Shown: positions 9,190 to 17,365, counted from the first letter of the stretch. The stretch is DNA of 64,000 nt from M3007 sp031398055 (GCA_031398055.1 JANNMS010000263.1:11430-75429); one strand, 5' to 3'. The notes: generated by a model not told the origin, from the letters alone. Translations and numbers: made by a program.

Positions 9190-9962
9190 TCGCCTACTTT
9201 TTTAGATTTTCCTTCCAAAAAATCACGCAGCCGCTGTTTGGCCTCCGGCGCATTTTGGGCAATCGCGGCGGTGAGCGATTCGAGCATCAAACCAACATCT
9301 TGGCCTGCATCCACGATTTTTGGCAGGACGTGCATCAAGGCAAAATTGGTCATCCCGGCGTTTCCGCTGATTTTTTTTGCCAGTTCCATTGCCTTTTCAA
9401 AACCCGCGCCGTCGGCTGTCAAATATTGGGAAAGGCCAATTTCAACGCCTTCCGCTGCCGAAAAAACGCGCCCGGTCAACATCATATCCGTCATCCGGGC
9501 CAATCCAATCAGTTTTGGGACGCGAACCGATGCCCCACCGCCCACAAAAATCCCGCGCTGACCTTCGGGCAAAGCATAAAAAGTAGAATTTTCAGCCACC
9601 CGAATGTGGCAGGCCGCCGCCAGTTCCAGCCCGCCGCCGACGCAGGCACCATGCAAAACTGCGACGACCGGCACGGCTCCAAATTGAATTTTTTCCAAAC
9701 ACCGGTGCCACATCCTTGAATGAAAAACGCCCGCGACGGCATCGCGTTCGGTGAGTTCCGAGAGGTCGAGGCCCGCGCTGAAATGTTTTCCTTCGCCAAA
9801 AATGATGGCGCATTTCACGCCGTCGGGGATGTTGGAAAACACGTTTTCGAGGGCCAAAATGGTCCCGTCGTTGATGGCGTTTCGTTTTTCGGGGCGGTCG
9901 AGCGAGACGACGAGGATGTTTTCGCGGATTTCCGTTTTGAGGGTTTTGGATAAATTTTCCAT
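9186..9962 (-). CDS. Enoyl-CoA hydratase/isomerase (crotonase) family protein
   Basis: A 258-aa crotonase. The oxyanion-hole segments are visible: HFSAGLDL (about 60) and HGACVGGGLELAAACHIRVA (about 105-125), followed by FYALPEGQRGIFVGGGAS which carries the first catalytic-type Glu position. The family hydrates 2-enoyl-CoA; in phenylpropanoid clusters a crotonase acts directly on feruloyl- or coumaroyl-CoA as hydratase or hydratase/lyase. Coupled by a 4-bp overlap to the downstream CoA ligase and 9 bp from the MFS gene upstream. Whether it only hydrates or also releases the aldehyde cannot be judged here. Confidence 0.85.
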   Translation of the reverse strand: MENLSKTLKTEIRENILVVSLDRPEKRNAINDGTILALENVFSNIPDGVKCAIIFGEGKHFSAGLDLSELTERDAVAGVFHSRMWHRCLEKIQFGAVPVVAVLHGACVGGGLELAAACHIRVAENSTFYALPEGQRGIFVGGGASVRVPKLIGLARMTDMMLTGRVFSAAEGVEIGLSQYLTADGAGFEKAMELAKKISGNAGMTNFALMHVLPKIVDAGQDVGLMLESLTAAIAQNAPEAKQRLRDFLEGKSKKVGE

Positions 9963-9971
9963 AAAAAAGTT

Positions 9972-11297
9972 TCAGTTTTGGGATGCAAATTTCTGGTTTT
10001 CAATCACTGCCCGGTACGGTTTCAAAACCAAAAAACTAAACAAAGTAATCAACAATCCACCGACCAAAAACAGCACGACCAACGAATATCGAATCGCGTT
10101 TTCATCTTTAAAAACAAAATCGGTGAGCAGCGCGACCGACGTGGGGCCAAAACCGAGGCCAATCAAGTTTAAAATAAAAAGCAAAATCGCGGATGCCAAG
10201 GCCCGAACTTGGTTCGGCATGATTTCCTGCACCGCCGCGACCGCCGCGCCAAAAGGCATCGCCAGCGCAAAACCGGGGACAAAAACCGCCAGCAACGCCC
10301 ATTCTGCTTTTGGCAAAAGTGGCAATCCGCAGGCCAAAACACAGAGGATTCCGGCCAGCAAACTGACCCGCAACCGCCCGTCGGTGATGCCTTTTTTGAC
10401 CAATCTGTCGGCCAGCCAGCCGCCAAAAAGCACCCCCGAAATCGAGGCAACGACCAGCACCGAGCCGTAAAAAAAACCTGCCCGGGGCACTTCCCAACCA
10501 TAAGTCCGGGCGACAAAAGTGGGGATCCATGCGTTGCAACCGTAATTTATCAAGGCTTGAAAAGCGGTGGCGAAGCAAATCAATAGGTAGGCTTTTCGGT
10601 GCTGGAAAATGATGCGGAAGGATTCGGCGAGCGACAATTTGGCGGTCGCGCCGTCCTTTTTCATCGTGTTGGTGCGGGCGGGTTCTTTGATTGTGAAAAG
10701 CAAAAGCGCGATGACCAGCCCCGGCAGACCGACGTAAAAAAATATCAACTGCCACGGAAAAATTTCTCCAAAAACAGGCACGCTGACCATGCCTTCCGTC
10801 GGCAATTTTGCCACGATGCCCGAACCGATCAGCATCGCCACGCCGCTGCCCAGAAAAATGCCGAGGGTAAAAATGGACATCGCGGTGGCCAATTTTTTCT
10901 TTGGAAAAAGGTCGGCAATCATCGAATAAGCCGACGGAGAAAGGGTGCTTTCTCCAACGCCGACACCCATTCTGGCCAGAAAAAACTGCCAATAATTGGC
11001 CACGCCCGCGCAAATTGTGGTCATCAAAGACCAAATCGAAATGCCAACGATGATGATGTTGCGCCTGTTTTTTCGGTCGGCCAAACGCCCGATGATGACC
11101 CCAAAAAGGGTGTAAAAAAGGGCAAAACTCAAACCCATCAGCAAGGACATTTCGGTATCGGAGAGGTGCAAATCGCGTTTTATTGGCTTGACGAGCAGGC
11201 TCAAAATCTGCCGGTCGAGGAACGACGAGATGTTGGCCAGCGTCAAAAGGGCGACGATGTACCAGGAGTAGCGGGTTGATGATTCGTTTTGTGGCAT
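9972..11297 (-). CDS. MFS transporter, spinster-like
   Basis: A 441-aa integral membrane protein with about 12 hydrophobic segments. LDRQILSLLVKPIKRDL, then GLSFALFYTLFGVIIGRLADR and RRNI give the MFS loop 2-3 signature GxxxDRxxRR, and RMGVGVGESTLSPSAYSMIAD is typical of the spinster-like branch. First gene of the minus-strand aromatic cluster, 9 bp from the crotonase, so I infer uptake of the acid that the ligase activates, or export of a product. Energy source would be the proton or sodium gradient. Confidence 0.85.
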   Translation of the reverse strand: MPQNESSTRYSWYIVALLTLANISSFLDRQILSLLVKPIKRDLHLSDTEMSLLMGLSFALFYTLFGVIIGRLADRKNRRNIIIVGISIWSLMTTICAGVANYWQFFLARMGVGVGESTLSPSAYSMIADLFPKKKLATAMSIFTLGIFLGSGVAMLIGSGIVAKLPTEGMVSVPVFGEIFPWQLIFFYVGLPGLVIALLLFTIKEPARTNTMKKDGATAKLSLAESFRIIFQHRKAYLLICFATAFQALINYGCNAWIPTFVARTYGWEVPRAGFFYGSVLVVASISGVLFGGWLADRLVKKGITDGRLRVSLLAGILCVLACGLPLLPKAEWALLAVFVPGFALAMPFGAAVAAVQEIMPNQVRALASAILLFILNLIGLGFGPTSVALLTDFVFKDENAIRYSLVVLFLVGGLLITLFSFLVLKPYRAVIENQKFASQN

Positions 11298-11328
11298 TGG
11301 ATAAATTTACTTTTTAACAAAATTTCAA

Positions 11329-11862
11329 TTATAAAACCTTAAAAAACCGCAGCAAAACATGGTCTTTCATCCGCGCTCCGGTACAAATGACAACCGTTTT
11401 CGTGAGCCACGAATATTTGCCATCGGCAACTTCAAAAGTGGCAGCCGTCCGCATGTAATATTCCGAGGGGTCAACCGCTTCGCCGCGTGCCAACCGCGCC
11501 AAAACTTCGGGCGGGGCATGGCGGATTCCCCGGTTTTGGATGTAAATCAGTGCGCCGTCGTCCGTTTTTAAAGTATATCTCGCTTCCAAATCGGCAGTGC
11601 CGTCGGCGCGGACGGTTTGCCAATCTGCACCGCCGGGCAGCACCGTCCCGTTCAAATTTGGCCCAGAAAAGGTGCCTCCTGTGATTGGGATGATTCGGCG
11701 TTTTCCGTAATTCGTTTGGCCGAGTTCCTGCGGCGGGTCGAGGGTGACTTTGGCTTCGAAAATGAATTCGAGGCTGGGCTGCGGCAGCGTGGTTTGGGTT
11801 TTGCAAGATTGAATATTTATAAATAAGAAACTGAGCAGGAGTATTTTGTTGAAATTTTTCAT
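11329..11862 (-). CDS. DUF3237 (UPF0311) lipoprotein
   Basis: Start at the second Met (11862) gives a lipoprotein signal MKNFNKILLLSFLFINIQSC with Cys as the lipidated residue. The rest (about 150 aa) matches DUF3237: EFIFEAKVTLDPPQELG, GKRRIIPITGGTFSGPNLNGTVLPGGADWQ, then ADLEARYTLKTDDGALIYIQNRGIR. DUF3237 proteins form small beta-barrels of unknown biochemistry and are repeatedly found beside aromatic degradation genes. Here it is 31 bp upstream of the MFS gene on the same strand. A minus-strand TACTTTGC at 11932-11939 is a reasonable -7 element for it. Confidence 0.8.
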   Translation of the reverse strand: MKNFNKILLLSFLFINIQSCKTQTTLPQPSLEFIFEAKVTLDPPQELGQTNYGKRRIIPITGGTFSGPNLNGTVLPGGADWQTVRADGTADLEARYTLKTDDGALIYIQNRGIRHAPPEVLARLARGEAVDPSEYYMRTAATFEVADGKYSWLTKTVVICTGARMKDHVLLRFFKVL

Positions 11863-11900
11863 TGAAACAAACATTTTTTAAAAGTGGCAACCCAATATTT

Positions 11901-12479
11901 TCAACCAATGCAATGGCCAAAAATTGCGGCGGCAAAGTACACCAAGGAAAATTTTTGAGAAAAAGTAAATCCAGCAGGTGAATTTCCGGGGGTGCCGCCG
12001 AGACCGAGCGCGGTCCATGCCTGAAAATCCGTCCAATCTTCGGGCGAAAGTTGCGATTGGATGTCGGAAATGGCGGTCTGTTTTTGGCTGCCGAGTTTTT
12101 CGATGCCGAGTTCGACGACGTCGCCGGGACGGAGAAAAACGGGCGGTTTTTGCCCCAAACCAACGCCCGACGGCGTGCCCGTGCAAATCACGTCGCCGCG
12201 CAGCAAAGTCATGAAACGGCTGACGAAACTGACCAAAAATGGGATTTTAAAAACCATGTCGTTGGTGTTCGAATCTTGCATTTTTTTGCCGTTCACGGTG
12301 AGCCAAAGGTTCAAATTTTGGGCATCGCCGACCGCCGCCGGGGTGACAAGCCAAGGGCCGAGCGGGCATTGGGAACGGCCAACTTTTGTGCCAAAGCCAT
12401 TTTGGCAAGAGCCGCCTGGGCATTTTTCGATGGCACGGGCGCAGGAAATCTTAGTAAATGTATATTTGTTTGATAAAAA
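11901..12479 (-). pseudogene. Truncated fumarylacetoacetate hydrolase-family gene, C-terminal half
   Basis: The minus frame is open from 12479 (a TAA lies at 12480-12482) and has no ATG. From about 12450 it reads as the second half of an FAH-family protein: SCARAIEKCPGG, then CPLGPWLVTPAAVGDAQN, LNLWLTVNGKKMQDSNTNDM, TLLRGDVICTGTPSGVGLG and PGDVVELGIEKLG. The N-terminal half with the acidic metal ligands is missing, so it cannot be active as it stands. Homology fades after about 11990; the frame then continues through a 45-bp repeat (11948-11992) to the TGA at 11901. The break at 12479 abuts the end of the HTH-like gene. Family members hydrolyse or decarboxylate beta-diketones late in aromatic catabolism, consistent with the adjacent cluster. 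Confidence 0.7.
11948..11992 (+). repeat. 45-bp direct repeat, copy 1
   Basis: Shares 40 of 45 positions with 15301-15345 in the same orientation; the core AAAGTAAAyCCAGCAGGTG is nearly perfect. The two copies bracket the FAH fragment, the HTH-like gene and two small genes. Confidence 0.75.
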
Positions 12480-12497
12480 TTACGCAGCGGCCAATTG

Positions 12498-13490
12498 CTA
12501 TCCTTCTATTTTATCTGCCCAAAAAATGTAGCGATGATCTAAATGTTCAAAAAAGGAGTTTGCATTTTTTGAAAAACCGACCAATTGAGCGAGGTGAGGC
12601 AGCATCATTTTGACGCGTAGCAAATGTGTATCTACGATTTGTGCGTCTGTGAATCTGTTAAAATCGGGATATCCATTTTCAACATATCCAAACGAAAATC
12701 TATTGGTTTTGCCAAGCAATAAATTATTGCCACCGAACGTCCGATTTTCAAAAACGTTGAGCATTGCACCACTGTCGTGGGTGTTTTTTTTCTGGCTGCG
12801 TGCCATGGTTTTCATGGTTTCTATGACGGATTGAATGGCTTCCACGAGTTGATGGATGACTGTCTTGTCATTGATATTGGTAGTCTCCACGCAATTTTGA
12901 ATCTGCGCCATGGTTTTGTCAAACATGGTGCATGACCAGATTTCGGTGCTCGGAATTTGTTCAAAACAATGCCTGATTTCGCGGGAAGCATCTAAAATTT
13001 CTTGAATGGCGGGTTGTGTTATCCAGTTTTCGTCAAAATTGGGTGGCATCAAATTATTATAGATTGAGAGTGCCCTAATCCAATAATACAATTTAAAAGC
13101 GGCCAACAAGCGGCTATGTTTTAACCAAAAAATGGGTGTGTCGTCGGTTTTGTGCCAAAGATGGCCATTGCCGAGTTCCAATAATTTGTGGAGGTCGTGG
13201 TGCAAGGATTGGACATATTCTTTGGGTGAATTTTCGAGGGAAGTGGGCGAATCGAACACGAATTGATGTTTGATTTCGGGCAGGATTTCGGCCAAAGGGA
13301 ATTTGAATTCCTTAGAAAGTGCCAATCCCTCGTCAAAAGTTAGCGGCGTTTTGCCGCTGCGGCGGTCGTAGGCTGCCGTTCTGGAAAGTTGAAAAAAAGA
13401 GGAAAGTGCGTCCAATTCGGCTTTTTTACTTTTGAATTGGGCGCTGACGTGTTCAAAAAGTTTTTGTTGGAATGGAAAATCTGTACCCAT
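12498..13490 (-). CDS. Unrecognised protein with N-terminal helix-turn-helix-like segment
   Basis: A 330-aa soluble protein. Residues about 20-70 (LDALSSFFQLSRTAAYDRRSGKTPLTFDEGLALSKEF in sense) resemble a phage-repressor-type HTH: helix, turn at LSRTAAYDRRSG, then an ALSKEF helix. The rest is alpha-helical without a family I can name; there is no signal peptide. Upstream on the minus strand the region 13539-13670 has a 12-bp inverted repeat and four TTGTCC words at roughly helical spacing, which would suit an autoregulatory operator. It stands alone, convergent with nothing, and lies inside the segment bracketed by the 45-bp repeats, so it may belong to an acquired element. Confidence 0.6.
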   Translation of the reverse strand: MGTDFPFQQKLFEHVSAQFKSKKAELDALSSFFQLSRTAAYDRRSGKTPLTFDEGLALSKEFKFPLAEILPEIKHQFVFDSPTSLENSPKEYVQSLHHDLHKLLELGNGHLWHKTDDTPIFWLKHSRLLAAFKLYYWIRALSIYNNLMPPNFDENWITQPAIQEILDASREIRHCFEQIPSTEIWSCTMFDKTMAQIQNCVETTNINDKTVIHQLVEAIQSVIETMKTMARSQKKNTHDSGAMLNVFENRTFGGNNLLLGKTNRFSFGYVENGYPDFNRFTDAQIVDTHLLRVKMMLPHLAQLVGFSKNANSFFEHLDHRYIFWADKIEG

Positions 13491-13538
13491 GGCAGGTTAG
13501 GTTTTGGGTTGCAAAGAGTTTTGTTGGAAATATCTCCC

Positions 13539-13575
13539 GCAAACACGGACGGGTAAAAATGTTGTCCGCGTTTGC
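13539..13575. promoter_or_regulatory. Inverted repeat upstream of the HTH-like gene
   Basis: GCAAACACGGAC (13539-13550) faces GTCCGCGTTTGC (13564-13575), 11 of 12 paired, 13-nt spacer, beginning 49 bp upstream of the ATG. It fits an operator or a leader hairpin. Confidence 0.45.
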
Positions 13576-13670
13576 TGAACAAAATTGAGGTTTTTATTTT
13601 TCTTGTCCAAAAATCACGGAAATAATTTTTTTTTGTCCAGAAATACAGACGGATTTTTTTTGTTGGACAA
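13562..13670. promoter_or_regulatory. Array of four TTGTCC words
   Basis: TTGTCC starts at 13562, 13603 and 13633 on plus, and its complement GGACAA ends at 13670. Spacings are 41, 30 and about 32 bp, near multiples of a helical turn. The second and third copies extend to TTGTCCAnAAATnnnnGA-like similarity. Candidate operator for the HTH-like protein; inference only. Confidence 0.4.
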
Positions 13671-13844
13671 TTGAAAATGCGTTGACTTTTGCAGTACTTT
13701 TTAAGAAGGACAGAATTTAATTGCAATTAAATTTGAAAACATTTTTTCACGCATCACCAAAATCTCGTACTCAATGAAACAACAATTGATTAAAAAGTAC
13801 ATTTTTTTATATTCACCATCAACTAATTTTTTTCAAAAACCATA

Positions 13845-13879
13845 GAGTGGGCAATTGATACTTGAATCATTGCCCACTC
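13845..13879. promoter_or_regulatory. Hairpin just upstream of the lipoprotein gene
   Basis: GAGTGGGCAAT (from 13845) pairs with ATTGCCCACTC (to 13879), 11-bp arms, about 13-nt loop, ending 15 bp before the ATG at 13895. It has no long T tract on plus, so a 5'-UTR regulatory or stabilising hairpin is as likely as a terminator. The rest of 13680-13840 shows no gene. Confidence 0.55.
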
Positions 13880-13894
13880 ATAAAAATATAGCAA

Positions 13895-14680
13895 ATGAAA
13901 AAATCAATAGCATATTTGATCAGTTTGGGCTTGCTTATTTTTGCTTCTTGCAAAAAAGACCCTGATTGCCCACCTGCTATTTCTTCTGGCAATAATTGTG
14001 AACTTTTTGCCCACCGCAGTTATCCTCAATTGGACATCAGTAACAATCCGGCTGCTTGGTACAAGGCAGATATTGAAGGTAGGTTTACAAGTGTAGGCAC
14101 AGGTTATGAAGAAGGTGGTTTGTATTATGACCTTGCATTGTACAATGTTTATAGAACCACCACACCGGTTTTCAATCCAAACGGCACGGAAAAAAGATTT
14201 AATCTTTATCAGATGGGATTCAAATTGTTTAAAACCAAAGATTTTCTTGGAAAACCGTATGGGCTTTTGCGGCTTCGCTCTCCTTTTTTTGACAAGGATA
14301 CTGTTGCAAACCAAATCCAATTTGTTGAAAATTTATTGACACCCGGAGAAAAATTAGTAGATGATGGCACGGATGAAGGCATTGGATGGAATATATATTT
14401 TGATTTAACAGAAACAATTACTTCGGCCAATCAAACAAATACAAGTGGCGCGCCCATGTTTACAAATGCAGCCTTTCAAAGTGTACCATTCAACAAATTT
14501 AAAATTACAGAAGTACAAAAAGAAGACTTGGGTGCAAGTGTCCGTTTTACATTTTTCTGTGAATTTCAGGGAGAACTTTACAGAGAAGCCACCAACCCTG
14601 CTGACGGTACTGACTATGGCAAATATTTCGGCAGGATAGAAAACGCCACCGCCAAATTTTACATAGACGTAAACAAATAA
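13895..14680 (+). CDS. Lipoprotein of unknown function
   Basis: A 261-aa protein with a lipoprotein signal (MKKSIAYLISLGLLIFASC; Cys-19 lipidated), followed by KKDPDCPPA. The mature part has alternating strands with several aromatic residues and no motif known to me. It is 12 bp ahead of the next small gene on the same strand, so the two probably form a transcript. Located in the repeat-bracketed accessory segment. Confidence 0.6.
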   Translation: MKKSIAYLISLGLLIFASCKKDPDCPPAISSGNNCELFAHRSYPQLDISNNPAAWYKADIEGRFTSVGTGYEEGGLYYDLALYNVYRTTTPVFNPNGTEKRFNLYQMGFKLFKTKDFLGKPYGLLRLRSPFFDKDTVANQIQFVENLLTPGEKLVDDGTDEGIGWNIYFDLTETITSANQTNTSGAPMFTNAAFQSVPFNKFKITEVQKEDLGASVRFTFFCEFQGELYREATNPADGTDYGKYFGRIENATAKFYIDVNK

Positions 14681-14692
14681 ACACCATTCAAA

Positions 14693-15172
14693 ATGCCAAC
14701 CATCAAATTTGCCCCTTTTTTCACAGCATTTGTGTTGTTTTTTGTGTCTCAAAAAGAAATCTCGGCACAAAACCTGCGCGACACCACGCCCATTTTCATC
14801 AATTATGGTGGGCTTTTCAAAAATGGATATTATCTCAAAAGCGGCACGAAATATCCGCTGGGTTTTAATTTTTCCAATTTGGACAAGGAATTTAAAGATT
14901 TTCCGAAAGCACACGCGCTTTTTGTCAAAGGAAAAAAGAAAGAAGGCTGGTCAAAAGCCCTCGAAACGGTGGGTTCGTTGGCCACGATTGCAGGAATTAT
15001 CCACATCGAAAACCAACTTTCGAAAGACAAAATCAACAGAAATCAAATAGAATGGGGTTTGACGGGCATTTTCGCAGGGATGCTCATCGAGTTTGCTTGG
15101 TCCGTGCCACTGTCAAAACGCGCCCGAAACCACATTAACGAAGCCGTTTATTGGCGTGGACTTGGGTATTAG
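14693..15172 (+). CDS. Small exported protein of unknown function
   Basis: A 159-aa protein with a signal peptide (FFTAFVLFFVSQKEISAQN). A hydrophobic stretch near 118-140 (WGLTGIFAGMLIEFAWSVPL) may be a membrane segment or buried helix. A second mildly hydrophobic run (SLATIAGIIHIENQL) precedes it. No family recognised. Follows the lipoprotein gene by 12 bp. Confidence 0.55.
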   Translation: MPTIKFAPFFTAFVLFFVSQKEISAQNLRDTTPIFINYGGLFKNGYYLKSGTKYPLGFNFSNLDKEFKDFPKAHALFVKGKKKEGWSKALETVGSLATIAGIIHIENQLSKDKINRNQIEWGLTGIFAGMLIEFAWSVPLSKRARNHINEAVYWRGLGY

Positions 15173-15243
15173 AGAACCGAACGTCGGCAATGGTTGAAAA
15201 ACGAAGGTCGAAAAGGCATTTTTGATTTCTGGGAACCCGGCCA

Positions 15244-15293
15244 GGCGGGTTGTTCGAACTATCCAATGGTTAGACAACAGCGGCCAACCCGCC
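15244..15293. terminator. Possible weak terminator hairpin
   Basis: GGCGGGTTG (15244-15252) pairs with CAACCCGCC (15285-15293) 70 bp after the small exported protein. The loop is long (32 nt) and no clean T run follows, so the call is tentative. Confidence 0.3.
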
Positions 15294-15300
15294 AGTACAT

Positions 15301-15345
15301 AAAATTTTAGGAAAAAAGTAAACCCAGCAGGTGAATTTCCGTGGG
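15301..15345 (+). repeat. 45-bp direct repeat, copy 2
   Basis: Partner of 11948-11992, same orientation, 5 mismatches. It lies directly upstream of the atpD promoter, so if the repeat marks an insertion the atpD promoter is just outside. Confidence 0.75.
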
Positions 15346-15352
15346 CAATTTT

Positions 15353-15360
15353 TACTTTTG
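15353..15360 (+). promoter_or_regulatory. atpD promoter -7 element
   Basis: TACTTTTG matches the Bacteroidota -7 consensus TAnnTTTG exactly. It is 80 bp before the atpD ATG. No strong TTTG -33 box; TTTC at 15336 is the nearest. Confidence 0.5.
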
Positions 15361-15439
15361 CGCGGCTTTACGAAAACAGGGGTTTCCGAAAGGATATTCT
15401 GCCGACCCCAATTTTTTAAGATTCAATACCTAATTTTTT

Positions 15440-16957
15440 ATGGCTAATATTGGTCGTATCAAACAAATCATTGGTGCAGTTGTCGATGTGGACTTCTCCG
15501 GCGAGAGCAGCCAACTGCCCGAAATTTTGAATGCGCTCGAAGTGAAACGCCCCGATGGCACTTCACTGATTTTAGAATGTCAACGCCACCTCGGCGAAGA
15601 TTCCGTCCGCACAATCTCGATGGATTCCACCGATGGGTTGCGGCGCGGGATGGAAGTCTCGGACACCGGTTCACCGATTGCCATGCCAGTCGGCGAGGCG
15701 ATTCGCGGACGTTTATTTAATGTGGTCGGCGAGGCAATTGATGGCATCGGCCATGTCGAAAAAGGCAAAGACGCCTATGTTATCCACCGCAAACCACCGG
15801 CCTATGAAGATCTTTCGACCGAGCGCGAAATTTTGTACACCGGTATCAAAGTCATTGATTTGATCGAACCGTATGCAAAAGGCGGCAAAATCGGTCTTTT
15901 CGGCGGCGCAGGCGTGGGCAAAACGGTGTTGATCATGGAATTGATCAATAACATCGCAAAGGCTTACGAAGGCACTTCGATTTTTGCAGGTGTCGGCGAA
16001 CGCACCCGCGAAGGCAATGATTTGCTCCGCGAAATGATTGAATCGAACGTGATTAAATACGGCGAGGAATTCAAACATTCGATGGAAGCAGGCGGCTGGG
16101 ATTTGTCGAAAGTGGACAAAAAAGAATTGGCCAAATCGCAAGCAACCCTCGTTTTTGGACAAATGAACGAACCACCGGGCGCGCGTGCGCGTGTTGCACT
16201 TTCTGGTTTGACACTCGCTGAATATTTCCGCGACGGCGATTTGAGCGATCCGGCAGGTGGCCGCGATATCTTGTTTTTTGTGGACAATATTTTCCGTTTC
16301 ACGCAAGCGGGTTCGGAAGTTTCGGCTCTTTTGGGTCGGATGCCGTCGGCAGTGGGTTATCAACCGACCCTCGCGACCGAAATGGGTATCATGCAGGAGC
16401 GAATTACTTCGACAAAACGCGGTTCGATCACTTCGGTGCAAGCCGTTTACGTGCCTGCGGATGACTTGACCGACCCTGCGCCGGCCACGACTTTTGCCCA
16501 CTTGGACGCGACGACGGTTTTGAGCCGGAAAATCGCATCGCTCGGAATTTACCCGGCGGTGGATCCGCTCGACTCGACTTCCCGGATTTTGGATCCAAAA
16601 GTTATCGGCGACGAACATTACAACTGCGCGCAACGGGTGAAAATGATTCTCCAACGTTACAACGAATTGCAGGATATCATCGCCATTTTGGGCATGGAAG
16701 AACTCTCGGATGATGACAAATTGGCGGTTCACCGCGCTCGCCGTGTGCAACGTTTCTTGTCGCAACCGTTTTTCGTGGCCGAGCAATTCACCGGTTTGCC
16801 GGGCGTTTTGGTGCCGATTGATGAAACGATCCGCGGTTTCAATATGATTATGGACGGCGAAGTGGACGAATATCCGGAAGCGGCTTTCAACCTCGTCGGC
16901 ACGATTGACGACGCGATTGCGAAGGGTAAAAAATTGATGGCCGAAGCAAATAATTAA
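15440..16957 (+). CDS. atpD: F1F0 ATP synthase subunit beta
   Basis: A 505-aa catalytic beta subunit, usual length. The P-loop is GGAGVGKTVLIMELINN near residue 157-173, followed by GVGERTREGNDL, the DELSEEDK-like region (here MEELSDDDKLAVHRARR) and ILFFVDNIFRFTQAGSEVSALLGRMPSAVGYQPTL with the Walker B Asp. It catalyses ATP synthesis in the F1 head. Only atpC follows; the other ATP synthase genes are not in this window, which is the common split arrangement in Bacteroidota. Confidence 0.97.
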   Translation: MANIGRIKQIIGAVVDVDFSGESSQLPEILNALEVKRPDGTSLILECQRHLGEDSVRTISMDSTDGLRRGMEVSDTGSPIAMPVGEAIRGRLFNVVGEAIDGIGHVEKGKDAYVIHRKPPAYEDLSTEREILYTGIKVIDLIEPYAKGGKIGLFGGAGVGKTVLIMELINNIAKAYEGTSIFAGVGERTREGNDLLREMIESNVIKYGEEFKHSMEAGGWDLSKVDKKELAKSQATLVFGQMNEPPGARARVALSGLTLAEYFRDGDLSDPAGGRDILFFVDNIFRFTQAGSEVSALLGRMPSAVGYQPTLATEMGIMQERITSTKRGSITSVQAVYVPADDLTDPAPATTFAHLDATTVLSRKIASLGIYPAVDPLDSTSRILDPKVIGDEHYNCAQRVKMILQRYNELQDIIAILGMEELSDDDKLAVHRARRVQRFLSQPFFVAEQFTGLPGVLVPIDETIRGFNMIMDGEVDEYPEAAFNLVGTIDDAIAKGKKLMAEANN

Positions 16958-16961
16958 TCTT

Positions 16962-17038
16962 AACTATGAACTATGAACTATGAACTATGAACTTTTGAGG
17001 TTTGTAGGTTTATAGTTCATAGTTCATAGTTCATAGTT
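16962..17038. repeat. Perfect 27-bp inverted repeat between atpD and atpC
   Basis: 16962-16988 is the exact reverse complement of 17012-17038, with a 23-nt spacer. Each arm is a tandem array of the 8-mer AACTATGA (phase AACTATGAACTATGAAC). It begins 5 bp after the atpD stop and ends 10 bp before the atpC ATG, so an mRNA covering both genes would carry this hairpin next to the atpC start. Confidence 0.9.
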
Positions 17039-17047
17039 TAAAGAAAT

Positions 17048-17296
17048 ATGAATTTATTGATTCTTTCTCCTGAAAAGGAAATTTTCTCCGGACAGGTAAA
17101 ATCTGTCAAAGTTCCGGGGCAGGACGGACAATTTGAAATGCTCGAAAATCACGCGGCCATTGTCGCAGCGTTGGGTCGCGGCGAGGTTCGGATTATAAAA
17201 TCTGACAACTCGCGCATGACTTTTGGCGTCGAAGGCGGTTTTGTCGAAATGATAAACAACGAAGTTTCGTTGCTCGTTTCCAGTGTGAAAGAGTGA
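17048..17296 (+). CDS. atpC: F1F0 ATP synthase subunit epsilon (short form)
   Basis: An 82-aa protein matching the N-terminal beta-sandwich of epsilon: MNLLILSPEKEIFSGQVKSVKVPGQDG, then FEMLENHAAIVAALGRGEVRI. It lacks the C-terminal inhibitory helical pair of the about 135-aa enterobacterial form; the short form is usual in Bacteroidota. It couples the F1 head to the rotor. Expression probably comes from the atpD promoter, through the intervening hairpin. Confidence 0.92.
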   Translation: MNLLILSPEKEIFSGQVKSVKVPGQDGQFEMLENHAAIVAALGRGEVRIIKSDNSRMTFGVEGGFVEMINNEVSLLVSSVKE

Positions 17297-17327
17297 TTTT
17301 TTGGGGCAAAATTTCTTTTGAAAAAAT

Positions 17328-17365
17328 AAAAAGGCGCGGTCAACTTCGGTTGCCGCGCCTTTTTT
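17328..17365. terminator. Rho-independent terminator after atpC (bidirectional)
   Basis: AAAAAGGCGCGG and CCGCGCCTTTTTT arms around TCAACTTCGGTTG, with A and T runs on both flanks. It can end atpC on plus and paaA on minus, which converge here. Confidence 0.85.

Noticed and set aside
15713..16786. 357-codon open frame on minus opposite atpD
   Set aside because: Shadow of a highly conserved gene; His/Arg-rich nonsense composition.
16962..17038. Possible CRISPR or direct-repeat array
   Set aside because: The 8-mer array is an inverted repeat without spacers; no CRISPR repeat-spacer pattern occurs anywhere in the window.
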